DNA of 11,386 nucleotides from HGM13010 sp934527315 (GTDB taxonomy: Bacteria > Bacillota > Clostridia > Oscillospirales > Oscillospiraceae), in assembly GCA_934527315.1 (NCBI GenBank), contig CAKTAK010000045.1, forward strand, positions 1-11,386, read 5' to 3'. The notes under the pieces were generated by a model that worked only from the letters and a program-made list of their open reading frames with translations, ran no database searches and was not told where the DNA came from. Numbering within the stretch: the stretch's first letter is position 1; each line of letters starts with the position of its first letter. Shown here piece after piece: positions 6,529 to 11,386 of this stretch. The position numbers were made by a program, and so were the translations under genes.

Positions 6529-7797
6529 ATGAAAACTCTTGCTTTGATTCTCTTCTTTCTGACCTACGCGTTGATGATTGCGCTGCCAAAACAGCGTCCG
6601 TGGATTGCCGTAGGCAGTGCCGTCATTTTCGTCCTCACCGGCATCATGCCCCTGCAAAATGTACTGGGTGCCATTGATTTTAACATTTTGATGATGCTTG
6701 CCGGCACCATGGGCACAGTTTCCCTATTCATTGCCTCGAAAATGCCCAACCGTCTGGCAGAGCTGATTTTGCAGCGCACCCCCAACGTCATGTGGGTGGT
6801 GGTGGCCATGTCTCTGTTTGCCGGCATCGTTTCCGCATTTGTGGACAACGTGGCAACCGTACTGATGATTGCCCCCGTGGGTTTGGCCATTGCCAAAAAG
6901 CTGAACATTTCCCCGGTGACCATGCTCATTTGCATTGCCGTTTCCTCCAATCTGCAGGGCGCAGCTACCTTGGTGGGTGACACCACCTCCATTCTCTTGG
7001 GCGGCTACGCCGGCATGGACTTCATGGACTTTTTCTGGATGAACGGCAAGCCCAGTATTTTCTTCGCCGTGGAACTGGGTGCGTTGTTCACCGTCCCCGT
7101 CATTATGTTTCTGTTCCGGGATCAGCGGGAGCCGGTGGAAATCGATGAGCACACGGACGTAACGGACTACGTCCCCACCATTCTTCTGGGCGCAACCGTG
7201 GTGCTGCTGATTGCAGCCTCTTTCCTGCCCCACAAGCCCGCCATGATGAACGGCATCATTTGCATGGGATTGTTCATCATCGGCGCCATTTACTCCATTG
7301 TCCGCAATAAAAACACCGATTTGTTCCGTCAGGCACTGTCGGAAATCGACTATGAAACCTTGATGCTGCTGGCCGGTTTGTTCGTTGTCATCGGCGGTAT
7401 TACGGAAGCAGGCATCATCGATGAAATCAGTAAGCTGTTCGTCCGCGTGGGCGGCACCAATCCTTTTGTACTGTTCACGATTCTGGTTTGGGGCTCCGTG
7501 CTGATTTCCGCATTTGTGGATAACATTCCCTACGTGGCAACCATGCTGCCCGTGGTCACTTCCATTGCAGCCGCCACCGGTGCCAATGCAACCCTGCTGT
7601 ATTTCGGTCTGCTCACCGGCGCAACCTTGGGCGGCAATCTGACCCCCATCGGTGCCTCTGCCAACATTGCCGCCATCGGAATTCTCCGGAAAAACGGCTA
7701 TGAGGTGAAAAGCTCCGACTTCTTCAAAATCGGTATCCCCTTTACCATTGTGGCAGTAACCACCGGTTATCTGTTCACTTGGTTCGTCTGGGGCTGA
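6529..7797 (+). CDS. Ion transporter (ArsB/NhaD/SLC13-type) superfamily permease, riboswitch-controlled
   Basis: 422 aa, hydrophobic throughout, with two homologous halves as in the ion transporter superfamily. The half-repeat signatures are visible: SAFVDNVAT (102-110) and SAFVDNIPY (327-335), then NLQGAATLVGD (141-151) and NLTPIGASAN (370-379). A charged cytoplasmic loop (about 197-213) separates the halves. Family members carry arsenite, Na/H, sulfate or di/tricarboxylates; sequence alone does not say which. The start at 6529 follows AAAAGGAG by 10 nt; the longer in-frame reading would run through the riboswitch and is not coding. Its only visible control is the manganese aptamer, so Mn2+ efflux, or relief of a Mn-linked stress, is the best guess. 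It is monocistronic and ends at a strong terminator. Confidence 0.88.
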   Translation: MKTLALILFFLTYALMIALPKQRPWIAVGSAVIFVLTGIMPLQNVLGAIDFNILMMLAGTMGTVSLFIASKMPNRLAELILQRTPNVMWVVVAMSLFAGIVSAFVDNVATVLMIAPVGLAIAKKLNISPVTMLICIAVSSNLQGAATLVGDTTSILLGGYAGMDFMDFFWMNGKPSIFFAVELGALFTVPVIMFLFRDQREPVEIDEHTDVTDYVPTILLGATVVLLIAASFLPHKPAMMNGIICMGLFIIGAIYSIVRNKNTDLFRQALSEIDYETLMLLAGLFVVIGGITEAGIIDEISKLFVRVGGTNPFVLFTILVWGSVLISAFVDNIPYVATMLPVVTSIAAATGANATLLYFGLLTGATLGGNLTPIGASANIAAIGILRKNGYEVKSSDFFKIGIPFTIVAVTTGYLFTWFVWG

Positions 7798-7809
7798 TGA
7801 TATGTGCAT

Positions 7810-7853
7810 AAAAAATACCGGGTTCGCGATTTGTGCGAACCCGGTATTTTTTT
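7810..7853. terminator. Shared bidirectional terminator
   Basis: An 18-bp perfect stem (7810-7827 with 7835-7852) with a 7-nt loop is flanked by A6 and T7 runs. It lies between the convergent permease (stop at 7797) and lipoprotein (stop at 7860) genes and serves both. Confidence 0.95.
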
Positions 7854-7859
7854 GAATCG

Positions 7860-8384
7860 TTATTCCGCTGTTTCCGATGCCTCTACCCCCGCAGCCTCAA
7901 ACACAGCCATTGCGCAGGCTGCCTGCTCCTCCGTCCAAGGATAAGCCGCTGCCCGGTCTCTGCATCCCGCGTCGTCCAGCAGGTCTTCATTCCCCTGACT
8001 CATCAGCTGAGGAAATGCATTGAGGATTTCGCGGAGGCTCTGCGCAATCTGCACCTGCTCATCGTTGCCTTTCGGCACCAACCAAGCCACCACAGCCGCC
8101 TTGACCTCCTCCTGAGACAAGGTGCAATCCATGCTCCAGTTCAGCAGGTCCACACCATAGGAAACCGCCCGCAGACTGCATCCGGCAGCGCCCGGCTGTA
8201 CGCCGGTTTCGATTTCGTCCAGCAGAGCCGTCAGCTCCGCCGCTTTTTCATTGACCTCCGGTGTCTGGGTCACTTCCGCATCCGGCATGACGGTCGGTTC
8301 CGGCTCCTGCTTTGTTCCGCAGCCCACCAAAGTCAGCAGCATTGCTGCCGTCAAAAAACAGACTGTTCCAATCTTTTTCATCAT
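7860..8384 (-). CDS. Small lipoprotein of unknown function
   Basis: 174 aa. The N-terminus is a type II signal peptide (Lys3-Lys4, hydrophobic 5-18) with lipobox LVGC, the lipidated Cys being residue 22. It should therefore be anchored to the outer face of the membrane. A Pro/Glu/Thr-rich linker follows (26-45), then a mostly helical acidic domain (46-174) with four Cys (69, 87, 141, 157), enough for two disulfides. I do not recognise a domain family. AAAGGA is 5 nt before the ATG at 8384 and 8 nt before a second ATG at 8381, so either Met may start. It has its own promoter and shares a terminator with the convergent permease, so no functional link to neighbours is implied. Confidence 0.8.
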   Translation of the reverse strand: MMKKIGTVCFLTAAMLLTLVGCGTKQEPEPTVMPDAEVTQTPEVNEKAAELTALLDEIETGVQPGAAGCSLRAVSYGVDLLNWSMDCTLSQEEVKAAVVAWLVPKGNDEQVQIAQSLREILNAFPQLMSQGNEDLLDDAGCRDRAAAYPWTEEQAACAMAVFEAAGVEASETAE

Positions 8385-8446
8385 AATCGTCCTTTCTTCC
8401 CTTTCGGGAGATTTGATAGACTCGAGCGAGGTTCCCCTCATCTCTG

Positions 8447-8474
8447 ATTCTATATTTTAGACGTCTTATTTCAA
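8447..8474 (-). promoter_or_regulatory. Promoter of the lipoprotein gene
   Basis: On the minus strand a -35 TTGAAA (8474-8469) and a -10 TAGAAT (8452-8447) are 16 bp apart. The leader is about 57 nt. The -35 abuts the T-run that may end the upstream methyltransferase transcript. Confidence 0.55.
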
Positions 8475-8510
8475 AAAAAGTTGCACATTTGTGAATTTTT
8501 CAGAAAACTT
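8473..8510 (-). terminator. Weak terminator candidate after the methyltransferase
   Basis: Seven T on the minus strand (8479-8473) follow a small imperfect hairpin: GTG/CAC with flanking AA/TT, one bulge, 8481-8495. AACTT/AAGTT arms (8506-8510 / 8478-8482) may extend it. The stem is weak, so some read-through into the lipoprotein gene is possible. Confidence 0.35.
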
Positions 8511-9333
8511 ACCGCACCCGCAGCTGCCAGAATGTCACCGCGCTCGCCGCCGCAACATTCAGAGAATCCACACCGTGCGACATGGGGATACACACCACAT
8601 CGTCGCATCGTTCGATGGTCTCCGGCAGCAATCCGGTGCCCTCTGTTCCCAGAAACACCGCCAGTTTTTCCGTTTCCCCCAGCCCGGGTTCTTCAATGGA
8701 AACCGCCCGGTCCGACAGCGCCATCGCCGCCGTGCGGAATCCCATCTCCTGCAGGGCGGCTATGCCCTTTTCCGGCCATTCCGCCGCGGTGCAGGGGAAT
8801 CGGGTCCATGGAATCTGAAACACCGTGCCCATGCTCACACGCACCGACCGGCGGTACAGCGGGTCTCCGCAGGTGGGAGAAAGCAGTACGCCGTCCATGC
8901 CCAATGCCGCAGCCGACCGAAAAATCGCGCCGATATTCGTGGTATCCACAATGCCCTCCAGAACCGCCAGCCGCCGGGCATTCCGACAAACCGTTTCCAA
9001 GGCCTGCATGGGTTTCCGCCGAAAGGCGCACAGCGCCCCCCGGGTCAGCGCATACCCAGTCAACTGTGCCAGAACTTCCCGCTCCGCGGAATACACCGGT
9101 GTTTCTCCGCAGTTTTCCCACACCGGGTGTTCCTGCTGCAAATGTCTTTTCTCCGTCAGAAAGGCCACCGGTTCATAGCCCGCTGCCAGCGCATACCGAA
9201 TCACCGGTTCGCTTTCCGCAATGAAAATCCCCTTTTCCGGCTCCAACCGGTTCCGCAGCTGATTTTCCGTTAAGCGGGCAAACACAGCCAACTCCGGCCC
9301 ATTCAGGTCGGTAATTTCCAGAATATTTGCCAT
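8509..9333 (-). CDS. TrmH/SpoU family RNA 2'-O-methyltransferase
   Basis: 274 aa. It has the three SPOUT signatures. Motif 1 is NIGAIFRSA (133-141), with the conserved Asn133 and Arg139. Motif 2 is FLGTEGTGL (227-235). Motif 3 is IPMSHGVDSLNVAAA (249-263), which forms the trefoil knot that binds S-adenosylmethionine. An N-terminal domain of about 100 residues precedes it, as in rRNA/tRNA guanosine 2'-O-methyltransferases, with the RRLAVLEGIVDTTN entry at 120-133. The exact RNA target is not readable. The ATG at 9333 lies 3 nt after the deformylase stop and has only a weak GGA far upstream, so translation is probably coupled to that gene. It is the last gene of a three-gene operon. Confidence 0.9.
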   Translation of the reverse strand: MANILEITDLNGPELAVFARLTENQLRNRLEPEKGIFIAESEPVIRYALAAGYEPVAFLTEKRHLQQEHPVWENCGETPVYSAEREVLAQLTGYALTRGALCAFRRKPMQALETVCRNARRLAVLEGIVDTTNIGAIFRSAAALGMDGVLLSPTCGDPLYRRSVRVSMGTVFQIPWTRFPCTAAEWPEKGIAALQEMGFRTAAMALSDRAVSIEEPGLGETEKLAVFLGTEGTGLLPETIERCDDVVCIPMSHGVDSLNVAAASAVTFWQLRVR

Positions 9334-9336
9334 TGC

Positions 9337-9747
9337 TTAAATCACAATTCCGTTGCAGTGGTCGATTTCGTGCTGAATGATTTCCGCCGTCCAGCCCTCA
9401 AAGTTTTTCACCCGGGTCTGCATTTTCTCATTCTGCCACTGCACTTTGATGTGTTTCCAACGCTTTGCCGAGCGAATTCCTACCAGAGACATGCAGCCCT
9501 CTTTCGTCTCATAGGGCTCGCTCTTTTTCAGAATCACCGGATTGAACATCACCACGTCTCCCTCTTCGGTTTCCACAATGATAATCCGTTTCTGCACGCC
9601 AATCATATTCGCTGCCATGCCCACGCAGTTGGCTCGGTTAAATGCCAGCGTATCCCGGAGATTTTTCGCAACGTCCACATCTTCTTCCGTTGCCGGCGCA
9701 GAGGGCTGCGCCAAAAATGCCTGATCCCGTACAATTTCACAAATCAT
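9337..9747 (-). CDS. def: Peptide deformylase, variant motif 1
   Basis: 136 aa, shorter than typical 150-190 aa deformylases. The metal site is intact: Cys85 in EGCMS (83-87), and His126 and His130 with catalytic Glu127 in QHEIDH (125-130). It should remove the formyl group from nascent N-terminal fMet. Motif 1, usually GxGxAAxQ, reads CVGMAANM (41-48), so the first Gly is Cys and the oxyanion-stabilising Gln is Met48. I recall similar short AANM forms as paralogues in Clostridia, so it may be a secondary deformylase or act on other substrates. The ATG at 9747 overlaps the upstream stop by ATGA (9744-9747), with GGAGG 10 nt before it. It is translated together with the flavodoxin-like gene. 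Confidence 0.88.
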   Translation of the reverse strand: MICEIVRDQAFLAQPSAPATEEDVDVAKNLRDTLAFNRANCVGMAANMIGVQKRIIIVETEEGDVVMFNPVILKKSEPYETKEGCMSLVGIRSAKRWKHIKVQWQNEKMQTRVKNFEGWTAEIIQHEIDHCNGIVI

Positions 9748-10196
9748 TGTTTCATTTCCTCCAAATCATGATAAAACGCCAGCGCGTTTCCAAAGTCTTC
9801 TTCGTTGGGGTGTCCCTTTGCAATACCGCCCACCAGTCGGAACGGTCCAAAGGTATCCAAGCCCCGGCAGCCGAATTCTCCCAGAATCCGGCAACCCTTC
9901 GGCTGCAAAATCTTCCGCATACTGCCGGTATAGCCCTTCCGTTTCATGCCGTAGGTGTAAATCAGAAAACAATCCTTCCCCGCAGGCAGATACTGGTCCG
10001 CATAATGCTGCACCGTAGGGTGAAAGGCGCTGTAATAAATGCCGGAGGCAAAGCCCACCGCGTCATACTGCTCCAAATGAGGCGCGATACGGCTGGTCAC
10101 ATCAATCAGGTCTATATCGTATCGAGACGCCAGCACCTCCAACACCCGCAGGGTATTGCCGTGATGCTGGGAGGAATAGCAAATTGCTGCGTTCAT
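9744..10196 (-). CDS. Flavodoxin-like FMN protein
   Basis: 150 aa, the size of a single flavodoxin domain. The N-terminal strand is followed by the FMN phosphate loop SSQHHGNT (8-15), matching the (T/S)xxxxGxT pattern. The second loop region SGIYYSAFHP (51-60) and the third, TYGMKRKGYTGS (81-92), fit the isoalloxazine-binding positions. It probably carries electrons or acts as a small flavin oxidoreductase in the cytoplasm; the partner is unknown. The ATG at 10196 is chosen because GAGGGAA lies about 5 nt upstream. The 41 upstream residues in frame run through the promoter and are not coding. It is the first gene of the operon with deformylase and TrmH methyltransferase. Confidence 0.85.
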   Translation of the reverse strand: MNAAICYSSQHHGNTLRVLEVLASRYDIDLIDVTSRIAPHLEQYDAVGFASGIYYSAFHPTVQHYADQYLPAGKDCFLIYTYGMKRKGYTGSMRKILQPKGCRILGEFGCRGLDTFGPFRLVGGIAKGHPNEEDFGNALAFYHDLEEMKQ

Positions 10197-10238
10197 TCCG
10201 TTCCCTCTTTCTTTGTAATGGTTTTCAGGTAGAACAGT

Positions 10239-10268
10239 ATCATACCACATCTGCCCCATTTGGTACAA
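10239..10268 (-). promoter_or_regulatory. Promoter of the flavodoxin-deformylase-methyltransferase operon
   Basis: On the minus strand the -10 TATGAT (10244-10239) has an extended TGG just before it. The -35 TTGTAC (10268-10263) is 18 bp upstream. The leader is about 35 nt. It diverges from the degV promoter, and the nearest palindrome arm is about 35 bp upstream of its -35. Confidence 0.6.
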
Positions 10269-10302
10269 GTATTCCCGAAAAAATCCTATTTTCCCTCCAC
10301 GT

Positions 10303-10318
10303 TGTTGACAAATCAACA
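10303..10318. promoter_or_regulatory. Operator candidate 1, palindrome TGTTGA-N4-TCAACA
   Basis: A perfect 16-bp palindrome with spacer CAAA covers the -35 box of the degV promoter (10305-10310). Identical arms recur at 10343-10358, so a dimeric repressor site is likely. The regulator is not identified. The layout resembles Rex sites (TTGTTAA-N4-TTAACAA) but the arms differ by one base. Confidence 0.6.
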
Positions 10319-10333
10319 TTTATACTGTACAAT
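10305..10333 (+). promoter_or_regulatory. Promoter of degV
   Basis: Consensus -35 TTGACA (10305-10310), a 17-bp spacer and -10 TACAAT (10328-10333). The start would be near 10340, giving a leader of about 58 nt that contains the second palindrome. Such a strong core promoter embedded in palindromes implies repression. Confidence 0.85.
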
Positions 10334-10342
10334 GCCGTTGTT

Positions 10343-10358
10343 TGTTGATTTATCAACA
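10343..10358. promoter_or_regulatory. Operator candidate 2, palindrome TGTTGA-N4-TCAACA
   Basis: A perfect 16-bp palindrome with spacer TTTA lies just past the predicted degV transcription start. Its centre is 40 bp from that of the first copy, close to four helical turns, so both sites face the same side of the DNA. Confidence 0.6.
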
Positions 10359-10397
10359 TCGCATCAAATGATTATTCTGAACACAAGGAGACTCTTT

Positions 10398-11240
10398 ATG
10401 AGCGTACGCATTATTACGGATTCCACCGTGGATTTGCCGGAATCCTATAAAAAACAGGCTTTGATTGTGCCGCTGACCATTCACTTCGGTGAAGAGGAAT
10501 ATCTGGACGGCGTGACCATGAGCAAAAACAAGTTTTATGAAAAGTTGGTAGAAAGCAGCGTCCTGCCGACCACCAGCCAAGCGACTCCCGCCGCGTTTGA
10601 ATCCGTCTATGAAGAAGTAACCCGGAACGGTGACAGCGCCGTGGTGATTACCATTTCCGCCAAGCTGTCCGGCACCTATCAGAGCGCCTGCATTGCCGCC
10701 GAGGATTACCCGAATATTTACGTGGTGGACAGTCAATCCGCCGCGGTCGGCTCCGGAATTCTGGCAGAGTTTGCCATGGAATGCGCCGCCGATGGAATGC
10801 CCGCAGATTTGCTGGCCAAGCTGTTGGAGGTCAAGCGGGAGGACATTTGCGTGATTGCGCTGTTGGACACATTGGAATATCTGAAAAAAGGCGGCCGAAT
10901 TTCCAAAACCGTAGCCTTTGCCGGCAGCATTTTGAACATCAAGCCGGTTGTCACCATTCAAGACGGTGAGGTGGCGCTGATCGGCAAAGCCCGTGGCTCA
11001 AAGCAGGGCAACAATCTGTTGGTGGAAAAAATCAAGGAATCCGGTGGCATCGACTTCACCAAACCCATTCTCTTGGGATACACCGGTCTGACCGATGTGC
11101 TGCTGAAAAAATACATTGAAGACAGCCGCAATCTTTGGGCTGACCAAGCCGATTCTCTGGATCAGACGCTGATTTGCAGCGTCATCGGCACCCATGTGGG
11201 TCCCGGCGCTGTTGCCGCCGCATTTTTCAAACAGCAATAA
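10398..11240 (+). CDS. DegV family fatty-acid-binding protein (FakB type)
   Basis: 280 aa, the normal DegV length. It starts with the canonical IITDSTVDLP (5-14). Ligand-site motifs are present: TTSQATP (58-64), KLSGTYQSA (89-97), LEYLKKGGRIS (159-169) and IGTHVGPGA (263-271). DegV/FakB proteins hold one fatty acid in the pocket and present it to the FakA kinase, feeding exogenous fatty acids to phospholipid synthesis. No fakA is in the window. The ATG at 10398 follows AAGGAG by 7 nt; the 46 upstream in-frame residues span the promoter and are not coding. The gene is monocistronic, with a promoter bracketed by two identical-arm palindromes, so it is probably under a dedicated repressor. Confidence 0.93.
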   Translation: MSVRIITDSTVDLPESYKKQALIVPLTIHFGEEEYLDGVTMSKNKFYEKLVESSVLPTTSQATPAAFESVYEEVTRNGDSAVVITISAKLSGTYQSACIAAEDYPNIYVVDSQSAAVGSGILAEFAMECAADGMPADLLAKLLEVKREDICVIALLDTLEYLKKGGRISKTVAFAGSILNIKPVVTIQDGEVALIGKARGSKQGNNLLVEKIKESGGIDFTKPILLGYTGLTDVLLKKYIEDSRNLWADQADSLDQTLICSVIGTHVGPGAVAAAFFKQQ

Positions 11241-11254
11241 TCTTTCCGAAAATG

Positions 11255-11294
11255 AAATCCTCCGTCTCGAATTTTTCTGAGACGGAGGATTTTT
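11255..11294 (+). terminator. Terminator of degV
   Basis: A perfect 14-bp stem (11255-11268 with 11279-11292) and 10-nt loop lie 14 nt after the stop and end in TTTTT (11290-11294). The A-rich opposite side is short, so its main direction is rightward. Confidence 0.9.
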
Positions 11295-11310
11295 CTTTCG
11301 ATTTGAAAGC

Positions 11311-11343
11311 AAAAAAGACAGATACGAAAATTCGTATCTGTCT
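11311..11343 (-). terminator. Terminator of the tRNA transcript
   Basis: On the minus strand, 5 nt after the tRNA 3' CCA, an 11-bp stem (11333-11343 with 11316-11326, 6-nt loop) runs into TTTTTT (11316 to 11311). Confidence 0.9.
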
Positions 11344-11348
11344 CAATA

Positions 11349-11386
11349 TGGAGCGGGCGACGAGGCTCGAACTCGCTACCTCCACC
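11349..11386 (-). tRNA. tRNA 3' half, probably tRNA-Gly(GCC), cut by window end
   Basis: On the minus strand the last 38 bases read as a tRNA 3' half. First comes GGTGG (anticodon-stem 3' strand, 11386-11382) and a 5-nt variable loop AGGTA. The T-arm is GCGAG-TTCGAGC-CTCGT (11376-11360), followed by acceptor strand CGCCCGC (11359-11353), discriminator T and an encoded CCA (11351-11349). The anticodon itself is outside the window. The acceptor, variable loop and GGTGG stem match what I know of bacterial tRNA-Gly(GCC), so the identity is inferred. Confidence 0.85.

Noticed and set aside
6724..7809. Minus-strand open frame opposite the permease
   Set aside because: It has Gly/His/Gln-rich composition and no start signal, and it crosses into the strong terminator; the permease frame is clearly coding.
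10260..10397. N-terminal extension of DegV from an earlier ATG
   Set aside because: The extra 46 codons cover the degV promoter and both palindromes. A good ribosome binding site and the conserved family start are at 10398.

Overview
The window looks like a chromosomal segment from an anaerobic Firmicute of class Clostridia, possibly Oscillospiraceae-like. The family-level placement is inferred from protein style only. The supporting signs are strong AGGAGG-type ribosome binding sites, sigma-A promoters, many intrinsic terminators, a SleB-type cortex hydrolase (typical of spore formers), a DegV protein, and no mobile elements. All genes look like intact housekeeping or transport genes. No CRISPR array, insertion sequence or phage gene was seen.

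Layout: (1) 300-1148 (+), a stand-alone protein with the fold of a 2-oxoacid dehydrogenase E2 acyltransferase, in which the catalytic His-x-x-x-Asp-Gly motif is degenerate. (2) 1204-1788 (-), a secreted SleB/CwlJ-type cell wall hydrolase starting at TTG. (3) 1955-3712 (-), a Na/phosphate cotransporter with a PhoU-like tail, and 3875-5518 (-), a PhoR-like histidine kinase. Both have 11-bp-phased TTTACA repeats upstream that look like Pho boxes, so they form a small local phosphate-response module. No response regulator is present in the window. (4) 5682-6230 (-), a beta-class carbonic anhydrase. (5) 6320-7797 (+), a perfect-spacing promoter, a yybP-ykoY type manganese riboswitch, a mutually exclusive intrinsic terminator, and a 12-TM-type permease of the ArsB/NhaD/SLC13 (ion transporter) superfamily. 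(6) 7860-8384 (-), a small lipoprotein of unknown function. (7) 10196-8509 (-), a tightly packed operon of flavodoxin-like protein, peptide deformylase variant and TrmH/SpoU RNA methyltransferase. (8) 10398-11240 (+), a DegV fatty-acid-binding protein whose promoter is bracketed by two identical-arm palindromes 40 bp apart. (9) 11349 to the window end (-), the 3' half of a tRNA, most likely tRNA-Gly(GCC), followed by its terminator.

The most notable item is the manganese riboswitch in front of a permease outside the Mn exporter families I associate with this riboswitch (MntP, TerC/YkoY, P-type ATPase, UPF0016). The leader can be folded into two exclusive states: aptamer P1 uses bases 6457-6463, which are also the 5' arm of the terminator. 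Metal binding is therefore predicted to turn the permease ON, which makes it a candidate manganese exporter. Second in interest are the Pho boxes shared by the kinase and the Na/Pi transporter, the twin operators at degV, and two enzymes that have lost a canonical catalytic residue (the E2-like protein and the deformylase).
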